Under the pieces are notes generated by a model that did not search any database, was not told where the DNA came from, and saw only the letters and a program-made list of their open reading frames with translations. The position numbers and the translations under genes are program-made. From Vibrio sp. AND4 (GTDB lineage: Bacteria > Pseudomonadota > Gammaproteobacteria > Enterobacterales > Vibrionaceae), in assembly GCF_000171815.1 (NCBI RefSeq), contig NZ_ABGR01000011.1, forward strand, positions 32,761 to 96,760: a stretch of 64,000 nucleotides of DNA, given 5' to 3'. Within the stretch, counting starts at the first letter, position 1; each line of letters opens with the position of its first letter. Below are positions 28,682 through 38,676 of the stretch, in pieces.

Positions 28682-29210
28682 CCGCTCTCTGCATCAAATA
28701 TCTGCGGTCATCCACTCGCTTAATAGCTGCATTTTTATATCCTCATTACTATCCCTATTCGCGTAATTTTATCGATTTCTTCACCGTTTCGTATGTTTTT
28801 TGAACCAAGTTATTGATATTGCCTTTTAAGTTTAATTATTAATGATATTCTCAGTAAATGAGTTGTATGATTCCTGCTAATTATCATTAGTTTGCTAAAT
28901 GGGTTGTTGTAAACCTCTAATTTAGTTGTTTTATACTTTTTTATGTTTTCCTTAACATTATGATAAATATTGTATAAATAACTAATTGGCTAAAATTTAA
29001 TGATTAAATATCAATCTAGTTGATTAACCATAATCAATTAGTTGATAGTACGGTTTAAGCCGGAATTATCCGGACAATAAATATAAAACAAGTTCGGTTT
29101 TCTATTCCTTACAAATGATTTGAATCCAGCCACGGTCGTCTGTGTGCGATGGGATTCTATTCGTTAAGAATTCATTGAACCAAATTGACGATTACACAAG
29201 AGGCGCCCCC
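28682..29210 (+). promoter_or_regulatory. Long A+T-rich region upstream of leuO
   Basis: About 530 bases without a gene, clearly richer in A+T than the surroundings. It contains a perfect palindrome at 29020-29037 (TTGATTA, four bases, TAATCAA) and nearby half sites (ATCAATCTAGTTGAT at 29010-29024, TAGTTGAT at 29039-29046). Such sequence is typical of regions bound by H-NS and by LeuO itself. No terminator of the preceding gene with a clear T-run was found. The ribosome site before the leuO ATG (AAGAGG) is weak. Confidence 0.55.
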
Positions 29211-30170
29211 ATGTTAGATAAAAAAGACGCGATGAGCGCAATTGCTAGCTACCGTATGGAAAGCACATTGCGTGGTGTAGATTTAAATCTATTGACCGTA
29301 TTTGATGCTGTAATGCAAGAGCAAAACATTACTCGTGCAGCACACAACCTAGGTATGTCACAACCAGCGGTAAGTAACGCGGTCGCTCGCTTAAAAGTGA
29401 TGTTTAATGATGAGCTATTTATGCGTCAGGGTCGTGGTATCCAACCAACTCAACGTGCTCGTCAACTGTTTGGTCCAATCCGCCAAGCATTGCAACTTAT
29501 TCGTAACGAATTACCAAGTTCAGTTTTCCAGCCTGAATCTTCAACTCGCCTATTCAAGCTAGCGATTTGTAGCCCATGTGACATGCGTTTCGCTCCTCGT
29601 ATTATGGCAAACATCAACGAGCAGGCTCCAAGCGTACAGCTTCACCTAGATGCGGAATTCGATCGTCTTCTGTCTGAGCGTATGCGCTACCAAGAAATCG
29701 ACTTCGTAATCGACTACGCTCGTTTTGATGATCAAGGCTTCTCAAGCACTGAAATCTTTAAAGATGAGCTCGTTGTGATTGCTTCTAAGACGCATCCTCG
29801 TATTCAAGGTGGCGTATCTTCTGAGCAACTGATTAACGAAAAACATGCGAAACTATCACGCGTACACGGCCAGCGTAGCTTCTCTGAGCAAGCTTACCGT
29901 GAACTCGATTGCCGAGCAGCGTATGAAGGTTCAAGTCTAAGTAACTTACTTTACGTTGTCAGCCAGTCGGAACTTGTGACTATCGCTCCACGTTGGATGG
30001 CAGAAAATGCAATAAACAGTGACCAACTGCAAATTCTAGACTTACCATTTGAAAACAAAGAAATCAGCGGTTATCTGAGCTGGCACGAATCAAGTGAAAA
30101 AGACAAAGGTCACATCTGGTTGCGTGATCTGCTAATGGTCACTTGTGGTGAAGTGGTAGCGCTTAAATAA
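29211..30170 (+). CDS. leuO: LysR-type regulator LeuO
   Basis: A 319-residue LysR-family transcription factor, an H-NS antagonist and global regulator in enterics and Vibrio. The N-terminal winged helix is GVDLNLLTVFDAVMQEQNIT followed by AAHNLGMSQPAVSNAVARLK (about residues 22-75). The co-inducer domain includes FKLAICSPCDMRFAPRIM. The ATG at 29211 is chosen by the family N-terminus (MLDKKDAMSAIASYRME); an in-frame GTG-type extension upstream is unlikely. It lies between the leu and ilvIH operons, as in E. coli, but with extra genes in between. Confidence 0.92.
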   Translation: MLDKKDAMSAIASYRMESTLRGVDLNLLTVFDAVMQEQNITRAAHNLGMSQPAVSNAVARLKVMFNDELFMRQGRGIQPTQRARQLFGPIRQALQLIRNELPSSVFQPESSTRLFKLAICSPCDMRFAPRIMANINEQAPSVQLHLDAEFDRLLSERMRYQEIDFVIDYARFDDQGFSSTEIFKDELVVIASKTHPRIQGGVSSEQLINEKHAKLSRVHGQRSFSEQAYRELDCRAAYEGSSLSNLLYVVSQSELVTIAPRWMAENAINSDQLQILDLPFENKEISGYLSWHESSEKDKGHIWLRDLLMVTCGEVVALK

Positions 30171-30235
30171 GCCGATTTTTTAGCCTGACTAACTGGTCAG
30201 ACTGGACTTGTAATCATCAATTTTTACAATTCCTT

Positions 30236-30270
30236 GGCCCTGAGAGATGTCCGTCTTTCGGGGTCTTTTT
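30236..30270 (+). terminator. leuO terminator
   Basis: GGCCCTGAGAGA and TCTTTCGGGGTC pair over 12 bases (three G-U pairs) with a six-base loop, followed by TTTTT. Confidence 0.8.
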
Positions 30271-30469
30271 ATATCCGCCAAATGACTGTTTAAATAGTGA
30301 CTTAAGTTGGTTGAATTTCCGCCAGTTAAATATGAGCTATGCTCTATTTAGCGATGGTTGTCTCTTAATAATACTAAGTTTGATAATGGTCAGTTGCGTT
30401 TTTAAGCGTTGAGGTTACACTTGTACGCTCAATTAGCTTACGTCTGTAAGCCAAAAGGTAATGTAAAGA

Positions 30470-32278
30470 ATGGCCAAGTTAGATTTTCATATCGTAAAAC
30501 GTATTCGTGAACAAATTGCGAAAGGTGGTGCTCGTGTTGCGCTAAAGCATAAAGTTGGCGACGCATGGCAGGGTATTACTTGGGAGCAGTTTGGTCAGCA
30601 AATCGATGCTCTATCGCTTGCTCTTTTGGCTCAGGGATTGGGCATTCAAGATAAGATAGGCATCTTCTCAAATAACATGCCGCAATGGACCATTGCTGAT
30701 TTTGCCGCGTTGCAATTGCGTGGTGTGACCGTACCTATCTATCCAACGAGCACGGCAGCACAGTCCGCTTACATCATCGACAATGCAGACGTAAAAGTAC
30801 TGTTTGTTGGTGAGCAGCCGCAATTTGATGCCGCTGTCAGTATCTATGATGAATGTCAGCAGCTCGAGCTGATCGTTGCCATGTCGGATGATATTGAGTT
30901 GGGTGAGCACGCATTTGCGATGTCTTGGAAAGACTTTATTGCCAAGAGTGATGGTCGCCAACAAGCGGAACTCGATGCTCGATTAGAGCAAGCGACAGAA
31001 GATGATCTCCTGACTCTAATTTATACCTCGGGTACGACAGGCCAGCCAAAAGGCGTGATGTTGGATTATGCCAACATCTCTGCACAGCTTGAAGGTCACG
31101 ACCAACGCCTCAGTCTAACCGAAGACGACGTATCGCTCTGTTTCTTACCACTATCACATGTGTTCGAGCGTGCTTGGACGTTTTATGTCCTCTATAAAGG
31201 CGGTACTAATTGCTATCTACAAGACACGATGCAAGTACGTGATGCACTCAGCGAAGTACGTCCGACAGTGATGAGTGCTGTCCCTCGCTTTTACGAAAAA
31301 ATCTTCTCGGCTATTCATGAGAAAGTCGCCCGTGCGCCAGTTCATCGTAAGATCATCCTGACATGGGCTGTGAATATGGGTGCAAAAATGTCGGCTTGCC
31401 ATCAAGAGGGACGTAAGCCATCTTTGTTATTGCGGAAGTCGTATGCTCTGGCGGATAAACTGGTCCTGAGTAAACTGCGTGCACTATTAGGTGGTCGCAT
31501 TAACTTTATGCCATGTGGTGGTGCTAAGTTGGATGAGACGATTGGTCGCTTTTTCCACGCAATTGGTATCAACGTAAAGCTGGGTTACGGCATGACAGAG
31601 ACGACCGCAACGGTGTCATGTTGGGATGACCAATGCTTTGACCCAAGCTCTATCGGTATGGCTATGCCGGGCGCACAAGTTAAGATCGGCGACAATAACG
31701 AGATCTTGGTTCGTGGTGCAATGGTGATGCGTGGCTATTACAAAATGCCAGAAGAGACAGAGAAGACGTTTGACGAGCATGGTTTCTTAAAGACGGGTGA
31801 TGCGGGTTACATTGATGAGAATGGCAACGTATTCATCACAGATCGTATTAAAGAGCTGATGAAGACCTCTAACGGTAAGTATATTGCGCCTCAGGTTGTT
31901 GAGGGGGCGATCGGTAAAGACCATTTCATCGAGCAAATAGCGGTTATTGCCGATACACGTAAGTTTGTATCCGCGCTGATTGTACCTTGCTATGACTCGC
32001 TGGAAGAGTATGCGAAAGAGCTGAACATCAAGTATCACGACCGTGTTGAATTGATCAAACACCACCAAATTGTTGAAATGCTTGAAAAGCGTGTTAATAA
32101 CCTTCAGAAAGAACTGGCCAAGTTTGAACAAGTCAAAAAGTTTAAACTGTTACCGAAAGCGTTCTCAATGGACGATGGTGAGTTGACCCCAACGCAAAAA
32201 CTGCGTCGTAAAGTCATTAACGATAAATACCAAGATGAAATCGAAGAAATGTACGACGATAAGGCTGATAAAAAGTAA
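30470..32278 (+). CDS. AMP-forming long-chain acyl-CoA ligase
   Basis: A 602-residue ANL-superfamily enzyme that should activate fatty acids to acyl-CoA through an acyl-AMP. It shows the P-loop [12 protein letters not shown] (about 184-195), [14 protein letters not shown], the [12 protein letters not shown] motif and the hinge [13 protein letters not shown]...[17 protein letters not shown]. The sequence belongs to the FadD15/ACSL-like group rather than the E. coli FadD type. It is between leuO and ilvIH with its own terminator; the chain-length preference cannot be read from sequence. Confidence 0.88.
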   Translation: MAKLDFHIVKRIREQIAKGGARVALKHKVGDAWQGITWEQFGQQIDALSLALLAQGLGIQDKIGIFSNNMPQWTIADFAALQLRGVTVPIYPTSTAAQSAYIIDNADVKVLFVGEQPQFDAAVSIYDECQQLELIVAMSDDIELGEHAFAMSWKDFIAKSDGRQQAELDARLEQATEDDLLTLIYTSGTTGQPKGVMLDYANISAQLEGHDQRLSLTEDDVSLCFLPLSHVFERAWTFYVLYKGGTNCYLQDTMQVRDALSEVRPTVMSAVPRFYEKIFSAIHEKVARAPVHRKIILTWAVNMGAKMSACHQEGRKPSLLLRKSYALADKLVLSKLRALLGGRINFMPCGGAKLDETIGRFFHAIGINVKLGYGMTETTATVSCWDDQCFDPSSIGMAMPGAQVKIGDNNEILVRGAMVMRGYYKMPEETEKTFDEHGFLKTGDAGYIDENGNVFITDRIKELMKTSNGKYIAPQVVEGAIGKDHFIEQIAVIADTRKFVSALIVPCYDSLEEYAKELNIKYHDRVELIKHHQIVEMLEKRVNNLQKELAKFEQVKKFKLLPKAFSMDDGELTPTQKLRRKVINDKYQDEIEEMYDDKADKK

Positions 32279-32307
32279 CGTAAGTTAATTGAGATTTCAG
32301 ATTGGTG

Positions 32308-32351
32308 AAAAAATCCCCAGTTGGCAAGTATTATGCTGCTGGGGATTTTTT
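32308..32351 (+). terminator. Acyl-CoA ligase terminator
   Basis: AAAAAATCCCCAG (32308-32320) pairs perfectly with CTGGGGATTTTTT (32339-32351). The loop is long (18 bases), but the T-run is good. Confidence 0.75.
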
Positions 32352-32725
32352 ATGACTGCCCATCACACTTCTTTTCTCTCGGCACAGAGAAAAACACACT
32401 CTGAACTGCCATTTTTAGTGAAATTATTCACTTTATTTTTAGATAATCCGCTTTTAGATCCCAAGGTCGTCTCTATTTACAGCGTCTAAACCTAATTTTA
32501 TTCTAATTTATAGTATCTTGTTTAAAATTTGATTCACTTCTCATTAGACCCATTGATAATAAAAAGTTACATTTGTTGTGTTACCTGGCGTTTTGTTATG
32601 ACAAGCACAGGACATAGCTGAAAAATTGAAAGTATTTCTATTAGGCTACGAATAAGACCTAGACTATGTAAAACCAGCTCAATCCGTTGGCCTTACGGAG
32701 AGGGAAACTGGTGAGGAGAGCAACT
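32352..32725 (+). promoter_or_regulatory. ilvIH upstream region
   Basis: About 370 non-coding bases, A+T-rich in the middle. E. coli ilvIH is activated by Lrp from such a region; degenerate Lrp sites cannot be called by eye. I saw no leader peptide rich in Ile, Val or Leu codons and no attenuator, unlike the leu operon. GAGGAG at 32713-32718 is the ribosome site for ilvI. Confidence 0.45.
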
Positions 32726-34450
32726 ATGACAGCAATGTTGTCAGGCGCAGAGATGGTAGTGCAATCTCTGATCGAAGAGAGCGTAGAGCAAATCTTTGGG
32801 TACCCCGGTGGATCCGTTTTGGATATCTACGACGCACTGCATGCAAAAACCGACCAAATTAAACACGTATTAGTACGACACGAGCAAGCTGCGACTCACA
32901 TGGCGGACGGTTATGCCCGTGCGACCGGTAAGCCGGGCGTTGTGCTGGTATGTTCGGGCCCTGGCGCAACCAATACCATCACAGGTATTGCGACGGCGTA
33001 CATGGACTCGATCCCTATGATCGTTATTTCCGGTAATGTGCCAAATAACCTTATTGGTAATGATGCTTTTCAAGAGTGTGACATCGTGGGTGTATCGCGC
33101 CCGGTCGTAAAACACAGTTTCTTGGTGAAAAAAGCAGAAGATATTCCAGAAACGATCAAAAAGGCGTTTTACATCTCGACAACTGGCCGTCCGGGCCCCG
33201 TTGTGATCGACTTGCCTAAAGACATTTTAAATCCGCAAATTAAGCTCCCTTACGAGTATCCTAAAAACATTTCAATGCGCTCGTACAAGCCAACCACCTC
33301 TGGTCATAAAGGTCAGATTAAGAAAGCACTCAAAGCATTAGTAGAGGCCAAGAAGCCCGTTCTTTATATTGGTGGTGGTGCGATTATTTCGGGAGCACAT
33401 GAGCACATACAAACCTTATCTGATGAATTGAATCTGCCTGTTGTTAGTACTTTGATGGGGTTGGGTGCCTTCCCGGGTACACATAAGAACTCGTTGGGCA
33501 TGCTAGGCATGCACGGTACTTATGAAGCCAATATGGCGATGCATGAAGCCGATTTAATTTTTGGTATTGGTGTTCGCTTTGATGATCGTACGACGAATAA
33601 TTTAGAGAAGTACTGTCCGAACGCAAAGATCATGCATATCGATATCGATCCGTCTTCGATTTCGAAAAACGTCAAAGTGGATCTGCCTATCGTCGGCTCT
33701 GCGGAGAAAGTGCTTGCGACCATGGTTGGCTTGTTGAATGAGCAAAATGGCAATAATGATGCACAAGCTATTGCGCAGTGGTGGGAAGAGATTCAAGTAT
33801 GGCGTGAGCGTGAGTGCCTAGCGTACGAAACGTCAACAGAACGAATTAAACCACAACAAGTAATGCAGACGCTGCACAAGCTAACTAATGGTGATGCTTA
33901 CGTGGCATCAGATGTAGGGCAGCACCAAATGTTTGCTGCATTGTATTACCCATTTAATAAGCCGCGTCGTTGGATCAATTCAGGTGGCCTTGGCACGATG
34001 GGCTTTGGCTTGCCTGCTGGTATGGGTGTGAAATTCGCGATGCCAGAAGAAGAGGTGGTGGTTGTCACAGGTGACGGCAGCATCCAGATGAATATTCAAG
34101 AATTGTCCACTGCAATGCAGTACGATATTCCAGTGAAGATCATTAACTTAAATAACCGATTCTTAGGTATGGTTAAACAGTGGCAAGACATCATTTATCA
34201 AGGTCGTCACTCTAACTCATACATGAGTTCTGTTCCTGATTTTGCCGCAATTGCAGAAGCTTATGGTCACGTCGGTATTCGTATTGAAACGCCAGATCAG
34301 CTCGAAGCGGGTCTACAAAAAGCGCTGGATATGAAAGATCGCTTGGTGTTTGTCGACATCAATGTAGATGAAACCGAGCATGTTTATCCAATGCAGATAA
34401 AAGGCGAGGGTATGGACAAAATGTGGCTAAGCAAAACGGAGCGCACGTAA
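32726..34450 (+). CDS. ilvI: Acetolactate synthase III large subunit
   Basis: A 574-residue TPP- and FAD-dependent enzyme for the first common step of valine, leucine and isoleucine synthesis. The ATG at 32726 follows GAGGAG and gives the same length as E. coli IlvI. Landmarks are [15 protein letters not shown] with the catalytic glutamate in [15 protein letters not shown]-region [12 protein letters not shown], and the TPP motif [15 protein letters not shown]. The regulatory subunit gene follows after one base. Confidence 0.97.
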   Translation: MTAMLSGAEMVVQSLIEESVEQIFGYPGGSVLDIYDALHAKTDQIKHVLVRHEQAATHMADGYARATGKPGVVLVCSGPGATNTITGIATAYMDSIPMIVISGNVPNNLIGNDAFQECDIVGVSRPVVKHSFLVKKAEDIPETIKKAFYISTTGRPGPVVIDLPKDILNPQIKLPYEYPKNISMRSYKPTTSGHKGQIKKALKALVEAKKPVLYIGGGAIISGAHEHIQTLSDELNLPVVSTLMGLGAFPGTHKNSLGMLGMHGTYEANMAMHEADLIFGIGVRFDDRTTNNLEKYCPNAKIMHIDIDPSSISKNVKVDLPIVGSAEKVLATMVGLLNEQNGNNDAQAIAQWWEEIQVWRERECLAYETSTERIKPQQVMQTLHKLTNGDAYVASDVGQHQMFAALYYPFNKPRRWINSGGLGTMGFGLPAGMGVKFAMPEEEVVVVTGDGSIQMNIQELSTAMQYDIPVKIINLNNRFLGMVKQWQDIIYQGRHSNSYMSSVPDFAAIAEAYGHVGIRIETPDQLEAGLQKALDMKDRLVFVDINVDETEHVYPMQIKGEGMDKMWLSKTERT

Positions 34451-34451
34451 T

Positions 34452-34946
34452 ATGAGACACATTATTTCTTTATTGATGGAAAACCAACCAGGTGCATTGT
34501 CTCGTGTTGTTGGTCTGTTTTCTCAGCGTGGCTATAACATTGAATCTTTGAATGTATCTCCAACTGATGATGAAACTCTGTCGCGTTTGAATATCACAAC
34601 AAACTCTGATGAAATGCAACTAGAGCAGATTCAGAAACAACTGCATAAGTTGATTGATGTACTTAAGGTCCAAGAAGTGACAGAGTTTGAGCACATTGAG
34701 CGTGAACTCATGATGGTGAAAGTGAAAGCGAGTGGCTTTGCGAGAGCAGAGGTAAAACGTACGGCGGACATCTTTCGTGGGCAGATTGTTGATGTGACGG
34801 CTTCTCAATATACGGTTCAGTTAGCTGGGACCAGTGAGAAGTTGGACGCCTTCATTCAAGCGATTTCAGAAGTAACAGAAGTGGTTGAAGTGGCGCGGAG
34901 CGGTGTTGTCGGTGTTGCTCGTGGAGAGCGATGTCTTAAGCCTTAG
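34452..34946 (+). CDS. ilvH: Acetolactate synthase III small (regulatory) subunit
   Basis: A 164-residue regulatory subunit giving valine feedback inhibition. The N-terminal ACT domain (RHIISLLMENQPGALSRVVG, then FSQRGYNIESL) is followed by the C-terminal ALS domain. It begins one base after the ilvI stop, so the pair is cotranslated. Confidence 0.98.
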   Translation: MRHIISLLMENQPGALSRVVGLFSQRGYNIESLNVSPTDDETLSRLNITTNSDEMQLEQIQKQLHKLIDVLKVQEVTEFEHIERELMMVKVKASGFARAEVKRTADIFRGQIVDVTASQYTVQLAGTSEKLDAFIQAISEVTEVVEVARSGVVGVARGERCLKP

Positions 34947-34964
34947 TTAGGTTACTCCCTCTCG

Positions 34965-34992
34965 AAAAGCCACTTTATAAAGTGGCTTTTTT
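34965..34992 (+). terminator. ilvIH terminator
   Basis: A perfect 13-bp inverted repeat, AAAAGCCACTTTA with TAAAGTGGCTTTT, followed by more T. Confidence 0.85.
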
Positions 34993-35078
34993 GTTTGGAA
35001 AATAAACGGAGAGGATGATGTTTCCTCGCTGATTCAGCAGCGAAAAACGTTCATCACGCAAGACGTTTTACCAAAAAC

Positions 35079-35104
35079 AAAAAATCGGGATAATCCCGAT
35101 TTTT
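35079..35104 (-). terminator. Terminator of the GntR-family gene
   Basis: AAAATCGGGA (35081-35090) pairs with TCCCGATTTT (35094-35103) around a TAA loop. Both sides carry A- or T-runs, so it can act in both directions. Confidence 0.75.
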
Positions 35105-35124
35105 GTCTCTGTTGAGCGATACGA

Positions 35125-35808
35125 TTATGCCGACTTTAGTTCGAGATCTAGTACGGCGTCAATGCATTGCATTGAGCTCTGTAAGTTCTTGTCTAAAAGC
35201 TCTGTCGCTTCTTCGCTGTTTTTTGCCAACACCAATTTCATGATCATCTCATGCTCATCGATATTAAACAGCGCACTTTGCTCTGAGCTTATATTTTGCA
35301 TTGCAAAGTAGCGGTAACGTTTGATTTGATTGCTCAGATCGCTGAAGAACTTATACATGTTCACTGAATCCGCACCTTTGAGCAGGGAAACATGAAACTG
35401 ATGATGACGCTCTTCCCACTCTCTCCAGCAGAATGTTTCATCAAGTTTCAGTCGCGAAAGTTTGTGGTATGAAGTCAGTACGTCCAACTCCCAGTTTTCA
35501 TCACCCGCCAAGATCGCTTTCTTCAGCAGTACAGAGGAGACAACACGAAGGCTCTCGTATAGGTCGTCCAACTCTTTTTTACATACAGGTGCAACCCAAC
35601 AGCCTTTTTGTGGCTCAAGCTTGACATATTTGCTCCAGGACAGCTGTACCAGTGCTTCGCGGATAGGCGATGCACCAACGTTGTATTTCTGTTTCAGATC
35701 AGAAACCACAAGTTTTTGACCTGGTTTTAATTCACCCATCAGGATGTCCTGACAGATCATTTTTGAAACTTTGTCTGTAAGGGTAGGACTAGACACAAGC
35801 AACCTCAT
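35125..35808 (-). CDS. GntR/FCD-family transcriptional regulator
   Basis: A 227-residue regulator. The N-terminal winged helix contains ILMGELKPGQKLVVSDLKQKYNVGASPIREAL, split here by the usual GntR pattern; the C-terminal FCD ligand domain has WEERHHQFHVSLL and IDEHEMIMKLVLAKN, with histidines suited to metal binding. A GTG four codons inside (GAGG six to seven bases before it) is an alternative start. It lies downstream of pykF behind a terminator and convergent with ilvIH. The regulon and ligand are unknown; FCD regulators usually sense organic acids. Confidence 0.85.
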   Translation of the reverse strand: MRLLVSSPTLTDKVSKMICQDILMGELKPGQKLVVSDLKQKYNVGASPIREALVQLSWSKYVKLEPQKGCWVAPVCKKELDDLYESLRVVSSVLLKKAILAGDENWELDVLTSYHKLSRLKLDETFCWREWEERHHQFHVSLLKGADSVNMYKFFSDLSNQIKRYRYFAMQNISSEQSALFNIDEHEMIMKLVLAKNSEEATELLDKNLQSSMQCIDAVLDLELKSA

Positions 35809-35901
35809 GAAATTGTATTATCGTGGTGACGTAAACGGTACGTAGTTCTGTTGTGATTGATAATACAGCGTACTGATTATGAGGGCAAGATTAAATATAT
35901 A

Positions 35902-35929
35902 AAAAAAGAGGGCAGGAGCCCTCTTTTTT
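35902..35929 (-). terminator. pykF terminator
   Basis: AAAAAAGAGGGC pairs with GCCCTCTTTTTT around a four-base loop; symmetrical, so active on both strands. Confidence 0.9.
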
Positions 35930-35957
35930 ATTAAACTTGTGATTAACTTGTTAAGTC

Positions 35958-37370
35958 TTATAGAACGTGAACGGAAGCCGTGTTGGTGGTACCTGAAGCG
36001 ACAAGTGCACCAGAAACCATAACAACGATATCGCCTTTGCTACCGAGACCAGATTCTAGAGCAAGTTCTTTACCTGCTACGTAGAACGCGTCAGTGCTTT
36101 CGATTGACTCAACAACGACAGGAGTCACACCTTTCGTTAGCACTAACTGTGCAGCCGTTTTAGTGTTAGTCGTTAGTGCTAGAATGTTTGCCGTTGGGAA
36201 GTACTTACGTACTGAACGCGCAGATTTACCACCTTCAGTCGCAACAACGATAAGTGGAGCAGCTAGCTTTTCTGCTGTATCTACCGCACCTTTACATACT
36301 GCTTCAGTGATACGAAGGCGTGGGCTGTCTAGACGAGAGCCTAGCTCCGCTTTTAATGCTGAATCAGTACGGTTCGCGATTTGAGCCATGATCGTTACTG
36401 CTTCAACTGGGTACTTACCTTTCGCAGTTTCACCAGAAAGCATGACAGCGTCAGTGCCATCCATTACCGCGTTAGCCACGTCGCCTGCTTCTGCACGAGT
36501 AGGACGTGGGTTGTTGATCATAGAATCAAGCATTTGAGTTGCAGTAATAACCATCTTACGTGCACGGTTACACTTCTCTATCATCATCTTCTGAGCGAAG
36601 ATAACTTCCTCTGCTGGGATTTCAACGCCTAAGTCACCACGAGCAACCATGATGCCGTCAGACAACTCTAGGATCTCGTCAAAGTTATCAACACCTTCTT
36701 GGTTTTCAATCTTAGAGATAATGTGGATGTTCTCGCCACCATTTGCAGTAAGAATGTCACGGATTTCTTGTACGTCAGAAGCTTTACGGATGAAAGAAGC
36801 AGCAACGAAGTCAACGCCTTGCTCACAACCGAATTTAAGGTCGTTCTTATCTTTTTCAGATAGAGCTGGCAGGTTTACAGAAACGCCAGGAAGGTTAACG
36901 CCTTTGTTTTCACCTAGAGCACCGTTGTTAAGAACTTTACACTTAACTTCAGTTTCTGAAGTTGCAAGCACTTCCATTTCGATGAGGCCATCGTCAACTA
37001 GGATCGTGTTACCAACGTTTAGGTCTTTAGCAAAACCAGCGTAAGTTACTGCAACTTTGTCTTTGTTACCTACCACTGAGATGTCAGTGGTGAAAGTGAA
37101 TTCTTGACCAGCTACTAGATCAACGTCGTTACCGTCTTCTAGCTTGATTGTGCGGATCTCTGGGCCTTTCGTGTCCAGAAGAATCGCAAGTTGCTTGCCT
37201 GTAGCTTCCATTACTTTGCGGAAGTTCGTAATACGAGTGCCATGCTCTGCGTAGTCACCGTGAGAGAAGTTAAGACGCATTACGTTCATGCCTGCATTAA
37301 CCAGTTCAGTCAGCTTTTCTACAGATTCAGTTTTAGGGCCAATCGTACAAACGATTTTGGTCTTTTTCAT
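35958..37370 (-). CDS. pykF: Pyruvate kinase I
   Basis: A 470-residue glycolytic enzyme making pyruvate and ATP from phosphoenolpyruvate. The ATG at 37370 ([16 protein letters not shown]) follows GGAGAG and equals E. coli PykF in length. Landmarks are [13 protein letters not shown], the catalytic region [27 protein letters not shown] and [21 protein letters not shown]. It is monocistronic and divergent from the DeoR regulator. Confidence 0.97.
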   Translation of the reverse strand: MKKTKIVCTIGPKTESVEKLTELVNAGMNVMRLNFSHGDYAEHGTRITNFRKVMEATGKQLAILLDTKGPEIRTIKLEDGNDVDLVAGQEFTFTTDISVVGNKDKVAVTYAGFAKDLNVGNTILVDDGLIEMEVLATSETEVKCKVLNNGALGENKGVNLPGVSVNLPALSEKDKNDLKFGCEQGVDFVAASFIRKASDVQEIRDILTANGGENIHIISKIENQEGVDNFDEILELSDGIMVARGDLGVEIPAEEVIFAQKMMIEKCNRARKMVITATQMLDSMINNPRPTRAEAGDVANAVMDGTDAVMLSGETAKGKYPVEAVTIMAQIANRTDSALKAELGSRLDSPRLRITEAVCKGAVDTAEKLAAPLIVVATEGGKSARSVRKYFPTANILALTTNTKTAAQLVLTKGVTPVVVESIESTDAFYVAGKELALESGLGSKGDIVVMVSGALVASGTTNTASVHVL

Positions 37371-37802
37371 GGAAGATACTCTCCGGTAAGTATGGTTACA
37401 ATTTGAAAGTCGGTTGTTTAGTCTGAAGTAGAGGCGTTTTTGATGGCATTTAGTGCCTGCCATCCACCGATTCTTCGCCACATTATTGCCACTTCAGCTT
37501 CTGTAAGTCTTTCACCAAGTTTAGTCATTTTATGACTAAAACAATGGCGATTATGGTTACCTTTTTGTGACTAATCCCACTTTATATGCAGAAAGTTGCA
37601 AAAGATAATCTTTAATTCTGTAATTTTTTTTCTTTTCGGTGGCGAATTCTATCACTGAATGAATCCAATATCACTGTTTAAGAATTGTCTTAGGACAAGG
37701 TTTTATCGAGAAGTATTAATTTTTTGGATCGAAATAAATGGACTTAAAAGTTTCGATGTAACTATAATAACTTTCAAACCGAAACTTAAAGTCAAACGAT
37801 TC
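37371..37802. promoter_or_regulatory. pykF-deoR divergent region with CGAAA repeats
   Basis: 432 non-coding bases. Near pykF a GATGGCA/TGCCATC inverted repeat (37442-37464, nine-base loop) lies in the presumed 5' leader. Near the regulator a TATAAT at 37763-37768 with a TGGACT (4 of 6) 18 bases upstream looks like its promoter. Around it are repeated CGAAA/TTTCG elements (about 37729, 37751, 37779 and 37806), a pattern seen in DeoR-family operators, suggesting autoregulation. Confidence 0.5.
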
Positions 37803-38564
37803 ATGTCGAAACGAAACACTCAACTAAGAAGACACGCTATTTCCAACCTAGTAAATGAGCTTGGAGAGGTGAGCGTTGATGAGCTAGCGCAGAAATTTGA
37901 AACCTCAGAGGTCACAATTAGAAAGGACTTGGCTTCTTTGGAAAAGAACGGACAACTTTTACGCCGTTATGGTGGTGCCATTTCTATCCCAACGGAAGTC
38001 ATTCATGAAGAGTTGAGTCCAATTGTTTCGAGTCGAAAGTTAAGTCTGGCAACAGCAGCGGCATCACTGATTCGAGATCATAATCGAATTGTGATCGACA
38101 GTGGCAGCACGACGGCTGCATTAATTCAGCAATTAAATCACAAGCGTGGTTTGGTTGTGATGACCAACTCCTTGCATGTCGCCAATGCACTTAACGAATT
38201 AGAGAGTGAACCAACCCTGCTAATGACAGGCGGTACTTGGGATACGCACTCCGAGTCCTTCCAAGGTAAAGTCGCCGAATCTGTATTAAGAGCTTACGAC
38301 TTTGATCAGCTATTTATCGGTGCCGACGGTATCGATCTAGAGCGCGGAACCACGACGTTTAATGAATTATTTGGCTTAAGTAAGGTCATGGCAGAGGTGT
38401 CTCGTGAAGTCATCGTCATGATCGAATCTGAGAAAGTAGGACGCAAGATCCCGAACTTAGAGCTTGCTTGGGAACAAATAGATGTACTGGTTACCGATGC
38501 TGAGCTTCAACCAGAACACAGTGCAAAGATCACACAACATGGCGTAAAAGTTATTTGCGCCTAA
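37803..38564 (+). CDS. DeoR-family transcriptional regulator next to glmS
   Basis: A 253-residue regulator with an N-terminal DeoR helix-turn-helix (VSVDELAQKFETSEVTIRKDL, then LLRRYGGAI) and a C-terminal sugar-phosphate-sensing domain (IVIDSGSTTAALIQQL, then TGGTWD). The ATG at 37803 is the family start; the long in-frame extension upstream is non-coding in character. It precedes glmS by 112 bases on the same strand. Control of glmS by a sugar-phosphate signal is the obvious guess from position. Confidence 0.88.
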   Translation: MSKRNTQLRRHAISNLVNELGEVSVDELAQKFETSEVTIRKDLASLEKNGQLLRRYGGAISIPTEVIHEELSPIVSSRKLSLATAAASLIRDHNRIVIDSGSTTAALIQQLNHKRGLVVMTNSLHVANALNELESEPTLLMTGGTWDTHSESFQGKVAESVLRAYDFDQLFIGADGIDLERGTTTFNELFGLSKVMAEVSREVIVMIESEKVGRKIPNLELAWEQIDVLVTDAELQPEHSAKITQHGVKVICA

Positions 38565-38676
38565 TCTAAATAAGTAAGTAATTTCATATTTACTTCCCTC
38601 TGAATAAAGGCGCTTGATCGAGCCTCTATTTAAATCATGGTCAGGGAAGAACAAAACAATAAACGGAGATAAAAAC

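Noticed and set aside
32289..32489. 66-codon open frame between the acyl-CoA ligase and ilvI
   Set aside because: It begins inside the ligase terminator stem, lacks a ribosome site and has no family character.
38565..38676. glmS ribozyme or riboswitch in the glmS leader
   Set aside because: The 112-base leader is too short and shows no glmS ribozyme core; the class is largely Gram-positive.
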